A DNA stretch of 64,000 nt, taken from positions 124,001 through 188,000 of the forward strand of contig SJRY01000229.1 of assembly GCA_011319805.1 (NCBI GenBank), given 5' to 3'. Position numbers and translations under genes: made by a program. This stretch comes from Macrocybe gigantea. Lineage: Eukaryota > Basidiomycota > Agaricomycetes > Agaricales > Callistosporiaceae. Shown here piece by piece: positions 1 through 11,873 of this stretch. Position 1 is the first letter of the stretch; the number at the start of each line of letters is the position of its first letter. The notes under the pieces are model-generated. The model had not been told where the DNA came from, did no database searches, and saw only the letters and a list, made by a program, of their open reading frames with translations.

Positions 1-3000
1 GCCGACCATTACGAACGTCAAATGTCAAAATGTTGCAAATCCAGATGGAGCCAAGATTTCTGGTGTATCTACTTCCGCGTGGTCGTGGTCTGCTACCTTG
101 CAAAATATGCCGGATGGCATCCTCACTCTGACCCTTGACAAACCCCTGGACTCTACTGGAACTTCTAGTGGAGTGCGCGTCTTTCTCATTCTCATTCACC
201 TCTTGTCTTTTTGCTAACGACAATTCGGACAGGCTGTTGATCACTTGTTACTCAGAAAGGGCTCTTCTGACAATGTCATGGTTTTCCCGGAGTTTGATTA
301 TGACAAGAACAACTCCTTTGGGTTTTCCAATGGGCAGTATACATTTACTCATAGAGCCTACGGAGCGGACATGTTCCGTTATTCTTGGAACTTTGGGCAA
401 AACTGGACACAATGGAAAAATTGGGAGGACACCACTACTATCGATGCCCAGGTCTTCAGGGATTCTGCTAATTTCTGGCCTGGAGACCACATCATGGTAC
501 AATGTGAGTATCTCCGTGTCATTCAATTTTTTTTTTTTTTTTTTTTTGCGCCGTCTGAAGCCTTTCAACAGATTGGAGCCAGGCTGCTATGTCTGTCGCG
601 CACGTCGTTCATGCTGACTACGGCTTCTCTGGGCATCCGCGGCGTTATCCACAGTTCTTGGCTAGAGGTCCCTTCAACAATTGGGGCTTCGACAAGGGTA
701 TATCTTCGCTCATGTCGCAAAGGGAGGACGGCAAATGGGAACTCGAAATCATGGCAGCGTGGCCGACATACGTTCAGCTGAATGTGTGGGGCTTTGACGA
801 TTACTATTATGGTGATACCGATGGCGATGGTGTCCTGGACCGTCTGCCACCGAACACCGCCGCGCCCAATTACCTCAACATGTCAGCGCCACCAAGTCCA
901 CATCTTGCCTGGTCTCTTCTCATTGACGATGCTTCCATGACCTGGTCTCTTGAACCGCGTGGTCAGGCCTCTGTTGGGGCCATCATGTATGCGCTTTTGC
1001 TGGCCATACCCCTTATCACCGGTACTCTGGCAGTTTTGATCTTCATGTGGAGTTTCTACGGCATCAAGTACAACCGTTATGGTCCCAAGACCAAGAACAA
1101 GACGAATTACCTGCCAATTCTTGGTGCCTTCAGCAACAAGTCTGTTTCGGACCTCAAGGACACTGGCACACAAATGTCCGAAAAGCTGTTCGGCCACAAG
1201 CACAACGCCGAGGTTATCGGGTGGCCAGAGGACAAGAACAAGCGGCGAAAGGTTCTCATCGCCACTCTCGAGTATGAAATTATCGATTGGAAGCTGAAGG
1301 TCAAAATCGGGGGTCTCGGTGTCATGTCCAGTCTCATGGGCAAAGCCATGACCGATGTCGACCTAGTTTGGGTTGTGCCCAAGGTCAAAGATCTCGAGTA
1401 TCCCGCAGGTGATCCGGCAGAACCGATTGAAGTCATCATTTTCGGAGAGCCCTATCTCATTGAGGTGGAGACCCACGTCTTGGACAACATCACCTATGTG
1501 ATCCTCGACAGCCCCGTGTTCCGCGCCCAAACGAAGTCGGATCCCTACCCAGCACGCATGGATGATTTAAGTTCTGCTATCTTCTATTCCACTTGGAATC
1601 AAGCCATTGCCGCTACAATCCGTCGCTTCCCGACCATTGACATTTACCATGTCAACGATTATCATGGTGCCCTTGCTCCCATCTACCTACTCCCCAAAGT
1701 CATTCCGGTCTGTCTTTCCCTCCACAATGCCGAGTTCCAGGGTCTTTGGCCGCTCAGGACCAAAGAAGAAATGAAGGAAGTGTGCTCAGCTTTCAATATC
1801 AGCAAGGAACACTGCACCAAATACGTCCAATTTGGCAACACGTTCAACTTGTTGCACGCTGCAGCGTCGTTCATCAGTGTACATCAAAAGAGCGTTGGTG
1901 TTGCTGGTGTGTCGGACAAGTACGGAAAGCGGAGCTGGGCTCGTTATCCAGCTTTGTGGACTCTCAAGCATGTCGATTCTCTTCCGAACCCCGATCCAAC
2001 TGACATTGCCGCTTTGGATGAAAAACCGGTATCAACCCGCGATATAGAGATCGATCAAGCCGCCGAGGCCGCTCGTCCGGAACTGAAGAGACAAGCTCAG
2101 GAATGGGCAAATATCAAGCAAGATCCCAACGCAGACCTGTTCGTGTTCGTGGGACGATGGTCAAAGCAGAAGGGTGTCGATCTTATCGCGGATGTCATGC
2201 CTTCCTTGTAAGTTGTTTATGGTTTCTGGGCTTCGCCTCGCACTCACTTGATAAGGCTCGAGAAACGCCCTACCATTCAGTTGGTCTGTGTTGGTCCTGT
2301 CATCGATCTTTACGGCCGGTTTGCTGCAGAGAAACTCGCTCGGCTGATGGAGCTGTATCCTGACCGCGTGTACTCGAAACCCGAGTTCACGGCTTTGCCC
2401 CCGTTTTTGTTCAGTGGCGCTGACTTTGCTTTGATCCCGTCGAGAGATGAACCTTTCGGCCTGGTCGCTGTCGAATTCGGTAGGAAGGGTGCTTTGGGTG
2501 TTGGTAGTCGTCTCGGTGGTCTCGGTTTGATGCCAGGCTGGGTGTGCATCCTCTTGACTAATTTTAGGCTTTTACTGACGGAGATACTTCCAGTGGTACC
2601 CTGTCGAGTCAAGTTCTACCGCACACATGTTGTCACAGTTGACCAAAACGATCAAGATGGCTCTCAAATCGACAGAGGAGGAACGGGCGCTGCTCCGCGC
2701 CCGATCCGCAGTGCAACGTTTCCCGGTCATTGAATGGCGTCAGCGCATGGAAGACTTCCACAAGCGCAGTATTACGACGAGCCGCGGCTTGGCTGGTCCA
2801 AATGCATGGCGGGAGTCGGATTGCGACGGTGGTACAACGCGTCCTATTGGCGAGACTGACGATTGGAACCCCGTCCACCAAGCCTACCCCACGCAGCCTG
2901 AATGGGATAACCGCAGCATCAATGAACATAACATCCATACCCCAGGTTCTCCAGCAGCTTGGAGCCAAGAGAGTCTGACGCCGGCCGAAGTGAGCGCTCG

Positions 3001-5432
3001 TCTCGTCAACGATTCCAATGGTGACCCGAGGGCGACTACTTCACCCATTCGCGGAACCCGACTAGCGATTCGCCTGGCGGATATACGGATTTCCTTGAGA
3101 GGGCGAATCGTGCCATTGCGAAGGATCATCGAAATGTTCCCGATCCTTTCATCGATCCCGGTCTCCAACCTACTCGGCCGTTTGGTGCCCATTCACGTGT
3201 CTCGTCAGTGGAATCCATTTCGACAATCGTGGACGAAAAGTCGAATTCGCCGCTCAACAAGGCCATGACCTCAGTGAGCTGGTCCTGTTCTGTGTACTCT
3301 TGCGCCTTTTGACAGTCCTCTGTTCCTCCAGTTTACGGACGCTGACGGTGGCGTTGCATCTGAATTCGTTCAGAAGCTTCAAATGCTCAACGCGAAGAAT
3401 TCGGAGCATGAGCTCTCGATCGAAAAGTTCCTGATGAAAAGCGAGGAAGCCTTTTTCGGCAAAGTTCGCAAGGACAAACTTTCGAGTGCTGCCAGCATAA
3501 GATCGTCTCAGCGAGATTCCATCTGGGGGACACCGTCGGCATCAATATATTCGCGCCCTGACTGTCCGTATCAAGTGTTATGTCTACTCCTCATTACTGA
3601 TCGTTCTAAGCAGCTCCGAACACGCAAACACCTTCGGACTATGATGGTGCCCTCCGACATGACGCAGGACCGCCTGATGTAGTGCCAATGACGCGGCTTC
3701 AAATTGCTATGGCTCGGGAAATCTGGGGTTGGCCTCTGTATGCCATCGTCATCGGTTTGGGACAGGTAAGCACGAACGTTGCACTTGAAGGCTGCTTGTT
3801 CTGATTGCTTGCAGATGCTGAGTGCCACGAGTTTCCAAATCACCTTGCTTACTGGTCGAAACTGGCAAGACGACGTTCAACTCTACGTACTTGGAGCAGT
3901 CTTCCTCGTTGCATCGGCTGTCTGGTACCCCCTCTTCAGGCTTAAGCCATCGGTTTACGTTTTATCCGCTCCCTGGATCTTTTTCGGCCTCGCATTCTTC
4001 CTTATCGGCATCCCGTCTCTATCGAGCGCATTAGAGCCAGCACATCGTGCAATTGCCAGCGTCGCCACTTGGTCTTATGCTGTTGCATCAGCAGCCGCCT
4101 TCCTTTTCTTCGGCCTCAACTTTGGTGAAGAAGCGGTACGTTGCTTCTTATTTGCATCCAGTTTCCAGGTTGTTCATGCATTCCGGTCAGGGTGCGGCGA
4201 CGGAAGTTTGGACACTTCGAGCCTGCGTTGTACAAGGATCTCAACAAATCTGGGTCGCAGCTCTCTGGTATTGGGGTTACTCGCTCAATGGCAAGGCTGA
4301 CGGATACGTTCCGCCTTGGTGGATCGTTTTGATCCTGTGGCCATTGGCTATAATGAGCTTTGTGTTCGCCTATGTAATGCTTTATGGCTTGCCGGGTTTG
4401 TCAAACGTTGTTATGGCCTTATGATGCACTGACATGATCGCCTTCAGAATACTACAGACAGACCCCACCAAAAGTGCCCAATTTCCTCAAAACCTTGTTC
4501 CGTCGAAAACTTGTGTTGTGGTTCCTCGCATCCGAAATTCTTCGAGACTACTGGTTGAGCGGAGTGAGTAGCATCGGGTAAAATAACAAGCGCTTTCACT
4601 AACCATCTCTCAGCCCTATGGCCGCAATTGGTCATTCCTCTGGAGCGTCCCGATACCAAAGTGGCAGATCCTGATCCTAGTCATTGTGTTCTTCGTTGGA
4701 ATATGGGCTGCTATGATGTTGGTTCTCACCCATTTCAGCAAGACGCACACGTGGTTGTTGCCTGTCTTTGCTGTCGGTCTAGGGGCCCCGAGATGGTGTC
4801 AGGTAAGCCAGTGACACGTTGTTCTCTATAGTGAATATCTCACTCCTTTTTTCCCAGATGTTGTGGGGCACATCGTCCCTTGCATTGTATATTCCATGGG
4901 CTGGCTCAGCTGGACCTTATCTGGGCATCTCGTTGTGGTTATGGCTTGGTGTTTTGGATGCTGTCCAGGGTGTCGGACTGGGTATGATCTTGCTTCAGGT
5001 ATGGTGGAAAGTTTTTGGTTGCGTGAACCAGTCTCAACCAAAATGCAGACGCTTTCACGGCTCCACGTATGCGCGACCTTGGCGTTTTCGCAGATCATTG
5101 GATCGATTTGTGTCATGATTGCTCGGGCTACTGCGCCTAATCGCCTTGGACCTGGGACAGTGTTCCCAGATGCAGCCAAATGGGATTTCGAGGAAGGGTT
5201 AAAAGGTATTTGTCAGAATATGTATGGTTTCCTTGAAACAGGTACTCACAGCTGGCTGGCTGACTGCAGGGAGCCCAATGGCGCTACCTTTGTTCTGGGT
5301 CGCTCTGATATGTCAACTTATAATTGTTTGGGGTTATTTCTGGTTCTATCGCAAAGAACAGCTTGGTACGCTTCCCGTGGATTTTCTTTCGTTTCATGGA
5401 GAACTGAACTGGGTATTGCAGCGCGTCCATGA
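1..5432 (+). CDS. AGS1: Cell-wall alpha-1,3-glucan synthase, 3' part (5' end outside window)
   Basis: Plasma-membrane enzyme that polymerises alpha-1,3-glucan for the cell wall. The window opens inside the extracellular part. A membrane segment lies near 980-1062 ([19 protein letters not shown]). The cytosolic glycosyltransferase-5 (starch-synthase-like) domain follows at about 1250-2760, with [27 protein letters not shown] and [15 protein letters not shown] disordered linker containing [11 protein letters not shown] leads into a polytopic C-terminal domain at about 3690-5430, the usual Ags1/Mok1 order. Many short introns interrupt it: 527-547 is a T21 run inside one intron, and a 41-nt intron at 2990-3030 restores the frame in the linker. 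The last splice (about 5364-5421) gives the ending KEQLARP and stop at 5432; reading through instead would add an unrelated tail. Identity is very secure; individual exon edges are inferred. Confidence 0.95.
527..547. repeat. Poly-T homopolymer (T21) inside an AGS1 intron
   Basis: This is an uninterrupted run of 21 T between the donor GTGAGT (about 504) and the acceptor AACAG (about 570) of an AGS1 intron. It acts as an exaggerated polypyrimidine tract and is a likely length-variable site. Confidence 0.9.
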
Positions 5433-5692
5433 TCATGACATCTTTTCTCACATACAATACCATAACACAGACAGCATTCAATATCGGACTCTATCGCTAT
5501 ATATACATCTACAACGGACTGTTTCATATGATAATCCATTTTTGTATTTCCGTGCACTCGTTTCTTGTCTGTCCTTTCTGCATAGAAGAATTAGAAAGGT
5601 GGGAGAGAAAATTCACGCTGAGACAATGATAACCCTCAAATATTGTCACTGATTGAAAAATTATGTAATTTTTTAACATCCTTCTCATCGTC

Positions 5693-6979
5693 ATGCTCGG
5701 CGTCGAAGGCTATGGCAGCGGCAGCCAGAATGAGAGCGACCATGAGATCAAGGTCCTCCCAAAGACGAAGCTGCAACCAAAGGCGCGAAAACCGAAAAAA
5801 TCGCCATCGCGCTGCCTTCCGTTTCAAACGTAGGTGACGACAATGACGACCTGGCTGATGAACGGCCAGCTCCAAAGAAACCGAGGCTCGAGTCTGGAGC
5901 TGGTTCCTCCTCTCTATTGTCGATGCTCCCGGCTCCAAAACAGAGCAAGCCCGTTCCTCTGAGAGCGTCGAAGGAAAAGGTCCTTGGAGCAGGTACAGGA
6001 CCCAGTCTCGTATTTCGCGCACAGAGCACATCCGAACGCCGTGAAGAGCCCAGAGCGGAGACTGAAGTGGACGGCTCATTGTTGTCTACTACACAAGTCG
6101 AAGAATCGACCCACACCTCATTCACGTCGACGTCACAAGCGTTTCTTCCGCCGTCGTTGGTCAAAGGAAAAGCAAACGTATCACTTGAAGAGTCTTTTGC
6201 AAAGCCCAGTTCTCGACCTTCTGAAAAAACACTCCAAGGGGCATCGACGACTCTGGCCGTCGATTTCTTTTCACTTGGTCTGTCCGTGAGCACCTAGCAT
6301 CGTCCTTTGAATTTAACAAAGTGACAGGAAATTCTTCAAATTCATCGACCCTATCCACGAAATCATCTTCCTTACTATCCACAGTCTCTTCTGCACCAGC
6401 TATACCCGAGTTCGAGCCTCCAGAACCCACACCAACCGACTCTTATCCGGGCTACTATCAATTGCCATCCGGCGCTTGGGCAGCATATGATCTTGAGTAC
6501 TATGCCAGTTTCCTGAAGAAGTGGCAGAAAGAGTACGACGAGCATGTCCGGGCGCTAGAGAAGGGGACTGCCAAGGCTTTTGAAGGTTATGATACAGGAA
6601 CTGTGGAGGAAGTCGACGCGATGAAAGAAATGGAGCGCGCAAGAGTAGAATTGAAGGAGAGAGAAGACCGCAAGGCTGTCACGATTGGAGCAAGCGGCCC
6701 TTCTGCTGCCCCTAACATGAAAATGACGGTAATGGTTGAACATCATTCTTGCTCGCCATTCTAACACACTTTCGTACAGGCTAGTAAGATGAGTGGGATT
6801 GCCCGGTCAAGGCATCAGCTTGCGACGCTGTTGAGAGATGCATATGAGAATCGCGAAGCTCTCGAAGAGAGGATCGCACAAGGCAAGAGAAATCGCAAGG
6901 AAGCAGGGAACAAATATGGTATGCGCATTCCCGTCGTCCGCAACGTGGTCAGGAACTGATTCCTCATGAAGGGTTTTGA
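5693..6979 (+). CDS. PRCC: PRCC-family protein (apparent 1-nt frame break near the start)
   Basis: Nuclear protein of the PRCC family; the human homologue is a proline-rich splicing-associated factor. Seen: a start at 5693 giving MLGVEGYGSGSQNESDHE, a conserved KIAIALPSVSN and SLLSMLPAPKQ block, then EPTPTDSYPGYYQLPSGAW, and a C-terminal block with RSRHQLATLLRDAYENREAL ending NKYGF, which is the family signature. Introns at about 6278-6327, 6729-6779 and 6919-6971 join the parts; the last one yields the terminal KYGF and stop at 6979. The N-terminal 35 codons and the KIAIALP block are in different frames. Adding one A to the A6 run at 5795-5800 joins them as KARKPKKIAIALPS, and no plausible intron does so. 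Identity is good, exon 1 is less certain. Confidence 0.83.
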
Positions 6980-7077
6980 AAATCTTGATATTTTCCACAT
7001 AGATGTATTGTACACGCTAATAGAACACAGTGCGCCCCCTGCAAGGTGGCCTTCAGCGCATCGGGGTGTGCTTTCAA

Positions 7078-8136
7078 TCATTGGACCTCGATCACCCCCG
7101 TCATGCCCACAGCGCCCTCGTCATCTACGCACCAGACCTTGATCTTGGAATTGTCTATCCAGGTGCCATTAATCGTTGAAGGACGATTGACAATGATTGG
7201 GTTTCTCGCGCGATATTCAAAGTTCTTCAACTTGAGACCGGGATGATGGAACTCTGCAACCTCGAGAAGCATCAGTGCTGTTAAAGGACCGTGCACGAGA
7301 CGCTCTGAACGCGAGCACACGAGCACCGTCAGCCAAGTATGGATGTCGAGGGCGCGGACTGACCGGGATAGCCCTGTTTCAATTGCGAGTACTCCTGATC
7401 AAGATGGATGAGATGCGCGTTGAACATGAGAGCGGAGAAGCGGAACAACGTCGTCAAGGAAGGCGTATACGTGAACGAAAAGTCAACCGAAGACGGGATA
7501 TCCTTCACTACACAGGACGTCGAACGGTCTTGCAATGAGATGACTTTGGCATGGCACAGACATACCTTCCCTTATTCCTCTGCTAGTTTTAGCTTGGTCC
7601 ACCAAATAGACATGACTACGCTCTTCCAAAACGGATGGCTCTTTGTTACCGTCCATCGTGATTTCGATTTTCTGTTGCACAAAGACCATAGGATTGACTA
7701 AGCCCTCATTGAAACCCTTCTTCTCCACATTCCCAAGGGTCGACACGGCTGTAGCTTTCCCTCCTATCTTCAGTGGCTTTGAATCGTTCCATGTTATCTT
7801 GCCTCCGGACCACATGCGGCGAATGAAAGGCTCCGGAGGACAAAAATTGCCCTCTGTACCGTCAGGTCGCAGCTGCGACTCTGGTAATCGCTGGTGGAAG
7901 AACGCCAGATGGTGGCCGTACGGCAAAATGGCCGACGCTTGCGGCGTCTCATAGGGCTTTCGGACGCCATCTCGTGTGGGCAGCGTGATATATAGATCGG
8001 AGACGCGCTCAAAGTTGAACGTGTCCGAGAGGTCGAGCTGTTTCGGCGTCGCGATCCACTTCTCGAGCGCCTCGTAGTTGAGGGCGGTCGAGAAGAGACG
8101 GCCGTGCGAGAGTCGGGTGGTGGCAACTTTGAACAT
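7078..8136 (-). CDS. HTD2: Mitochondrial hydroxyacyl-thioester dehydratase type 2
   Basis: Predicted 3-hydroxyacyl-ACP dehydratase of mitochondrial fatty-acid synthesis, a double hot-dog MaoC-like enzyme. The N-terminus (MFKVATTRLSHGRLFSTALN) looks like a mitochondrial presequence. It is followed by LSDTFNFERVSDLYITLPTRDG, GHHLAFFHQRLPE and PPEPFIRRMWSGGKITW, all typical of fungal HTD2. The second half has TLFRFSALMFNAHLIHLDQEY-like hydratase sequence, with the Asp/His positions expected, then ERLVHGPLTALMLLE and a C-terminal hot-dog strand region. Two introns (donor GTATGT near 7520, and a second at about 7300-7360 joining QGYP to ERLVHGP) are needed. The frame stays open upstream to 8265, but the ATG at 8136 matches the family start. 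The stop is at 7078. Confidence 0.87.
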
Positions 8137-8377
8137 GGCGCGAACGGGAAGAGGGACGTCAGTTGCTTCCTGGAAGCAGGAGTCCGGGTTATAATACCAG
8201 ACCAGACAAGCTTCAGCAGCGGGTATACTCTTTCCCATGTCGTGGGTATGGTAAACGTGTGCCACTGGTATTAGTGTATGTACAGTACGGCTACGACTAG
8301 GAAAGTAAAGGTGTTATAGTGCATAAGAATAAAATCAGCGCGACGAGCAACAGAGAGCAAAGCTGAACAGATGGTTT

Positions 8378-10170
8378 TCAAGTAACCTCCAGGACAGACG
8401 TTTCCAAAACACGGAACAAGCTTGGATCCTTGGAATCCTCGGACCAGCCCACGATTTCACGCCAATTCACGGCGTTGGCTTCTTTTTCACTGGCACCCGC
8501 AAAAAGACCGAGGTCATCGTCCGAGAGCCCTCTGAAAATCAAGAACAGCCTCGTGAAGATGCAAGGGTCGGACGTGACAGTGATATCAATGGCGGCGGCA
8601 ATTTTACGCGGAGCAAGAAATCGATATGCAATATTTTTGTGCGCTGCAAAGTATGCCATGTTATTGCTGTGCAGAAGGATCGGGTATCAGAAAATGCGTC
8701 TGAGAGAAATCGTCACGGAACTTGCTTTATGAAATTCGTGCGGGCGTGTAGCGACATTCCCAATTGATCGAGAACGTTCATGAGGTGGGGGATGAAATCA
8801 CGGAACGACATCGCAAAGCCGTTCCGTGGCGCGATATAAGTGCTGGGATCGACCATGCCTGGGTCAGGGCTAGAGAATCATCATGAGGTTGTAAACTGGA
8901 GTATAAGCAAAGGAAGAAACGTACATCGCCTCATAGTACAGTGCCGTGGATACTATTTCACTCTCAAAATGTTCAAGGGCACCACCGGGGTGAGCCCGCA
9001 AAAAGTACTTGGCCTTGTTATCGGCGACTATCTCAGCCGGAGGCCAGGTTACACCCAACTTCCAGAGGGGAGAAAATTCAAGAATGACATCGCAGTAGCG
9101 AATGGTTGGTGACAATATGCTGAGATGGCATCGTGCCGTCGTGGGCTTGGAGGCAGCGGCCAGTTTGGTCATGACTCGAGAATCAATTAGCGTTCCTGGG
9201 GTATACTCATTCGGTGGTAGCCGTGTTCCAGAGAATTCCATCCTGTGATCATCTCCATCATGGATAATGTCGAGCTTTCCCCAGAACATACCATCGACCA
9301 GGGTGCCGTCCTCCATCCGTGCCATGTCGAGATCTTCGGAGTTGACGTTGACATCTAGGGCGACGTGTTGACCAGGCGTGAGCTCGAGGTTGAACATAGC
9401 CGGCATTTCCAGAACGGGTGGAGGCCTAGGGATGCATGAAATCGCATTTCAGTCATCAGCTGGGCGTAGAGCTTACGGAGGAGCCCTGCAATACAGGTCT
9501 TCAGTCTCACCGAAACACAACATATGATCAAGCAAGCTTACGGTGGCTCGTCGGGTGGGGGTGGGGCATCGCTGACGATCTCGACCCGTAGGCCTTGGAC
9601 GCCCTCAAAAGCGATTTGGTAGGAGGACTCGCCCGTCAGCTGTGGGGAGACGGAATGAATCAAAGAGTGGGATAGGATTCTCATATAAAGCAGCATACAT
9701 ATATGTATGGTCCGGAGACGAGACGCTGAACAGCGATCAGTTGAAGACAATGGTAATAAGTGTCAAGTGGGCTTACTGCTGCCTGAATGGAGGCGTATTC
9801 GACAGGTATTCGCAAAGTAAAGATCGCGTCTGGAGGTGGCTTCAGCCAGTCCCTCGCCATGGCCTCAAGTTCCTGCAAGAAAGAGGAATTTTTTTCAAGA
9901 CCACCGATGACAGGATTAGAGAGAGCCTACGGCGTATGACTCTGGCAACTAGGGGATGATCAAGGTGAGAGAAAACAACGAATATGAAATGATCGAGAAT
10001 ACCTTTTGGACTGTCTCCATATCTCCGAAGACGAGAGTGACTAGGCGCTGCCTTGCGACAACCATGGGCGGCTGCTTATCGACATCCTTGCCCTTTGGCT
10101 TGAACCTGCTCCAGAAGAAATGATTGGAGGGAAGGCTGGTACTAGCAGATCTGTTAAAAACAAGGGCCAT
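8378..10170 (-). CDS. Conserved fungal protein of unknown function
   Basis: I do not recognise a characterised family. The spliced protein (about 400 residues) starts MALVFNRSASTSLPSNHFFW and has a central proline-rich stretch (SDAPPPPDEPP). A globular region with LELTPGQHVALDVNVNSEDL, ILSPTIRYCDVILEFSPLWK and NGFAMSFRDFIPHLMNVLDQ follows, and it ends with HKNIAYRFLAPRKIAAAID, DDDLGLFAGASEKEANAVNW and SEDSKDPSLFRVLETSVLEV. No signal peptide or membrane segment is evident. All introns are short and canonical, and one pair encloses a 9-nt exon (9477-9485). Clean splicing throughout and the dense aromatic C-terminal block argue for a functional, conserved gene. It is divergent from the SAP-domain gene (start 10330) across 159 bp. 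Confidence 0.8.
9477..9485 (-). other. Probable 9-nt microexon in the orphan gene
   Basis: On the minus strand this 9-nt block sits between an intron with a GTAAGC donor and TTGCAG acceptor (9486-9541, 56 nt) and one with a GTAAGC donor and CCTAG acceptor (9426-9476, 51 nt). Including it keeps the frame and adds three residues to a proline run. Skipping it also keeps the frame but makes one 116-nt intron, unusually long for this window. Confidence 0.65.
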
Positions 10171-10329
10171 TGAGATCAGTAGAAATGAAGGGACGCAGCG
10201 CCTACGCTGGGGAGTGAAGCATGGGGGAACGAGGTTAGGCTATAAGCCACATTCCCGGCCATCGCTTGCCTCGATGAACACACGAGGCAAGTCATTCCTC
10301 AAGTCACGTGTTCACCTTCCCTCTCTTCC
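10171..10329. promoter_or_regulatory. Divergent promoter, orphan gene / SAP-domain gene
   Basis: These 159 bp lie between opposite start codons and must serve both genes. No discrete element was identified. Confidence 0.5.
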
Positions 10330-11155
10330 ATGCACCGCGTCCTCGTCCACACCCGCCCTTTCGTCTCCTCTGTCCTCCTCAGCCGCTCATGGGAGAACGA
10401 GACCGTCGCTACCCTCAAGAAGGAGGCAAGACTTCGTGGTCTCTCTCTGTGAGTTCGTCCTTCCCGACATCGCCACCCAGCTGACACCTACGTCACAGCA
10501 AAGGTAACAAAGCCACTCTCATCATGAGGATCCAGGAGCACGACGAAGCCAAGACCAACGAGACCCTTTCTGCACGCCGCCCGTCCGCACCAGCTGCACC
10601 GCGTGGTCCTCATTCCACAGACCCGAGCAGCAGCAGCAGCGCTCCAGGCATTCCTGATGCATCCCGCCCTGTGACCTCCGCGTCCCAGGCGTTCATGAAC
10701 ATCACCATTCCAGACACGCGGAAACCAAACAACGTCCCTCCTGTCCAAATTGTATGTCGCTTGTTGCTCAGTGATCATCATATATGCGCTCTTCTGTCAC
10801 CCTTTGCGAGACAAGAAGCTTGTCTTGGTTTCTGGACTCCACCCAGAGGCAGATGCTGACGCATCGATTGCAGCCTTATGTGCCGGACTTTTGGTCTTCA
10901 AATCAGTCACAAGCCGCCAGATCAGAGGAACCTTTGCCAAAGCTTCTTGTCGTTGCTGGCGCAGCTACACATCCAGGTGGTGGTCCGTCTCACAATCTTG
11001 TGGATGGACACGGGACGTTCGAAGAAGGTCTTCCTACGTCCACAGAACAGGAGCAACAAAAGGATCTCATAGATGACATTGTCGAAGATCTTGGCTTGCC
11101 TCCCATACAGGACATGAAACAGGCTTTGTCGCGTCTATTTTCACGACATTTTTGA
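10330..11155 (+). CDS. SAP-domain protein, probably mitochondrial (AIM34-like)
   Basis: Three exons (10330-10448, 10499-10751, 10874-11155) encode 217 residues. The N-terminus MHRVLVHTRPFVSSVLLSRS is basic and lacks acids, consistent with a mitochondrial targeting signal. Residues about 26-55 form a SAP motif (TVATLKKEARLRGLSLKGNK followed by ATLIMRIQEHD), a short helix-turn-helix found in nucleic-acid-binding proteins and in yeast Aim34. A Ser/Pro-rich disordered middle follows, and the C-terminus ends in an amphipathic segment (IQDMKQALSRLFSRHF). Both introns have good boundaries and splicing restores the SAP motif exactly. The gene reads away from the orphan gene and is followed after 77 bp by COA8. 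The AIM34 equivalence rests on architecture only. Confidence 0.72.
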
Positions 11156-11232
11156 TCGTCTATAACAAAAGTAGTATGAAGTATGAACGATGTTAGTGTA
11201 ATGACAATTTGGTTGTCTGATGTTGTTTGGTT

Positions 11233-11821
11233 ATGCAACTCCGTCTCACCTGCCATCTCCCTCGGAGGCTACTCCACTCCTCCAGTCCAAAATGTCATCT
11301 GATAGGCCCTCCAGACCCAATCTCCCACATGCGCCCAATCATCTATGATGACGCTCCTCTACCTGCATCCCCGCCGGTTCTCCTTCGCCATCCATATTCC
11401 CTCACCGAGTTCGACCTCGGCTCCCAAAACCGAATCGGCGACCTGGAGATCCAGTTCAAACTGCAGAGGCAGCAGTTGGACGCGCTGAATCACAATTTTT
11501 GGTACGATGTAAGTCTTTGGCTCCGTCTCCATTGCGGCCAACAGCACTATATCGTCGCTTTTGCAGAGCAACACAAGGTTTGAGACCGCCAAGGAGGCCA
11601 TCTTGTCCAGCCTCCCGTCCTCGTCAGCACCGATAGACAGGGAAAACGCTCTGTCGGAATTTTACAGACAGTGGTACCAACAAGAGGCGCCGCACACAGC
11701 GGAGTATACCCAAGAATGGAGGAAACGGAATACGTCCCTCATTCTTCTTGGTGCAAGGCTGCAATGTCACCGGACAATAGCGGCCTTTAAGAGACCTTTC
11801 TTTTTCAGAAAAAGTTCATGA
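11233..11821 (+). CDS. COA8: Cytochrome c oxidase assembly factor 8 (APOPT1 family)
   Basis: Mitochondrial matrix factor for complex IV biogenesis. Two exons (11233-11508, 11567-11821) give 176 residues, near the family length. The first ATG in frame is at 11233; the N-terminus MQLRLTCHLPRRLLHSSS is a plausible presequence. LIGPPDPISHMRPI matches the family GPPD...LRP start. NHNFWYDSNTRFETAKEAI spans the intron, and LSEFYRQWYQQEAPHTAEYT, EWRKRNTSLILLGARLQ form the C-terminal helices. It is convergent with NUP133: the two stop codons are only 52 bp apart. Confidence 0.87.
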
Positions 11822-11873
11822 CTTCGTTTTATGCCCGATAATACAGTAGTGAAGAATGTACCATGAAAACAAG

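Noticed and set aside
248..568. Minus-strand open frame with a Lys/Arg-rich run
   Set aside because: The Lys run is the reverse of the intronic T21 tract; the frame is a shadow of AGS1.
2990..3060. Apparent frameshift in the AGS1 linker
   Set aside because: A GT-AG intron of 41 nt restores the frame; kept only as a short-intron observation.
8137..8265. Longer N-terminus for HTD2
   Set aside because: The frame is open upstream, but the residues have no family similarity and would hide the mitochondrial presequence at MFKVATTRL.
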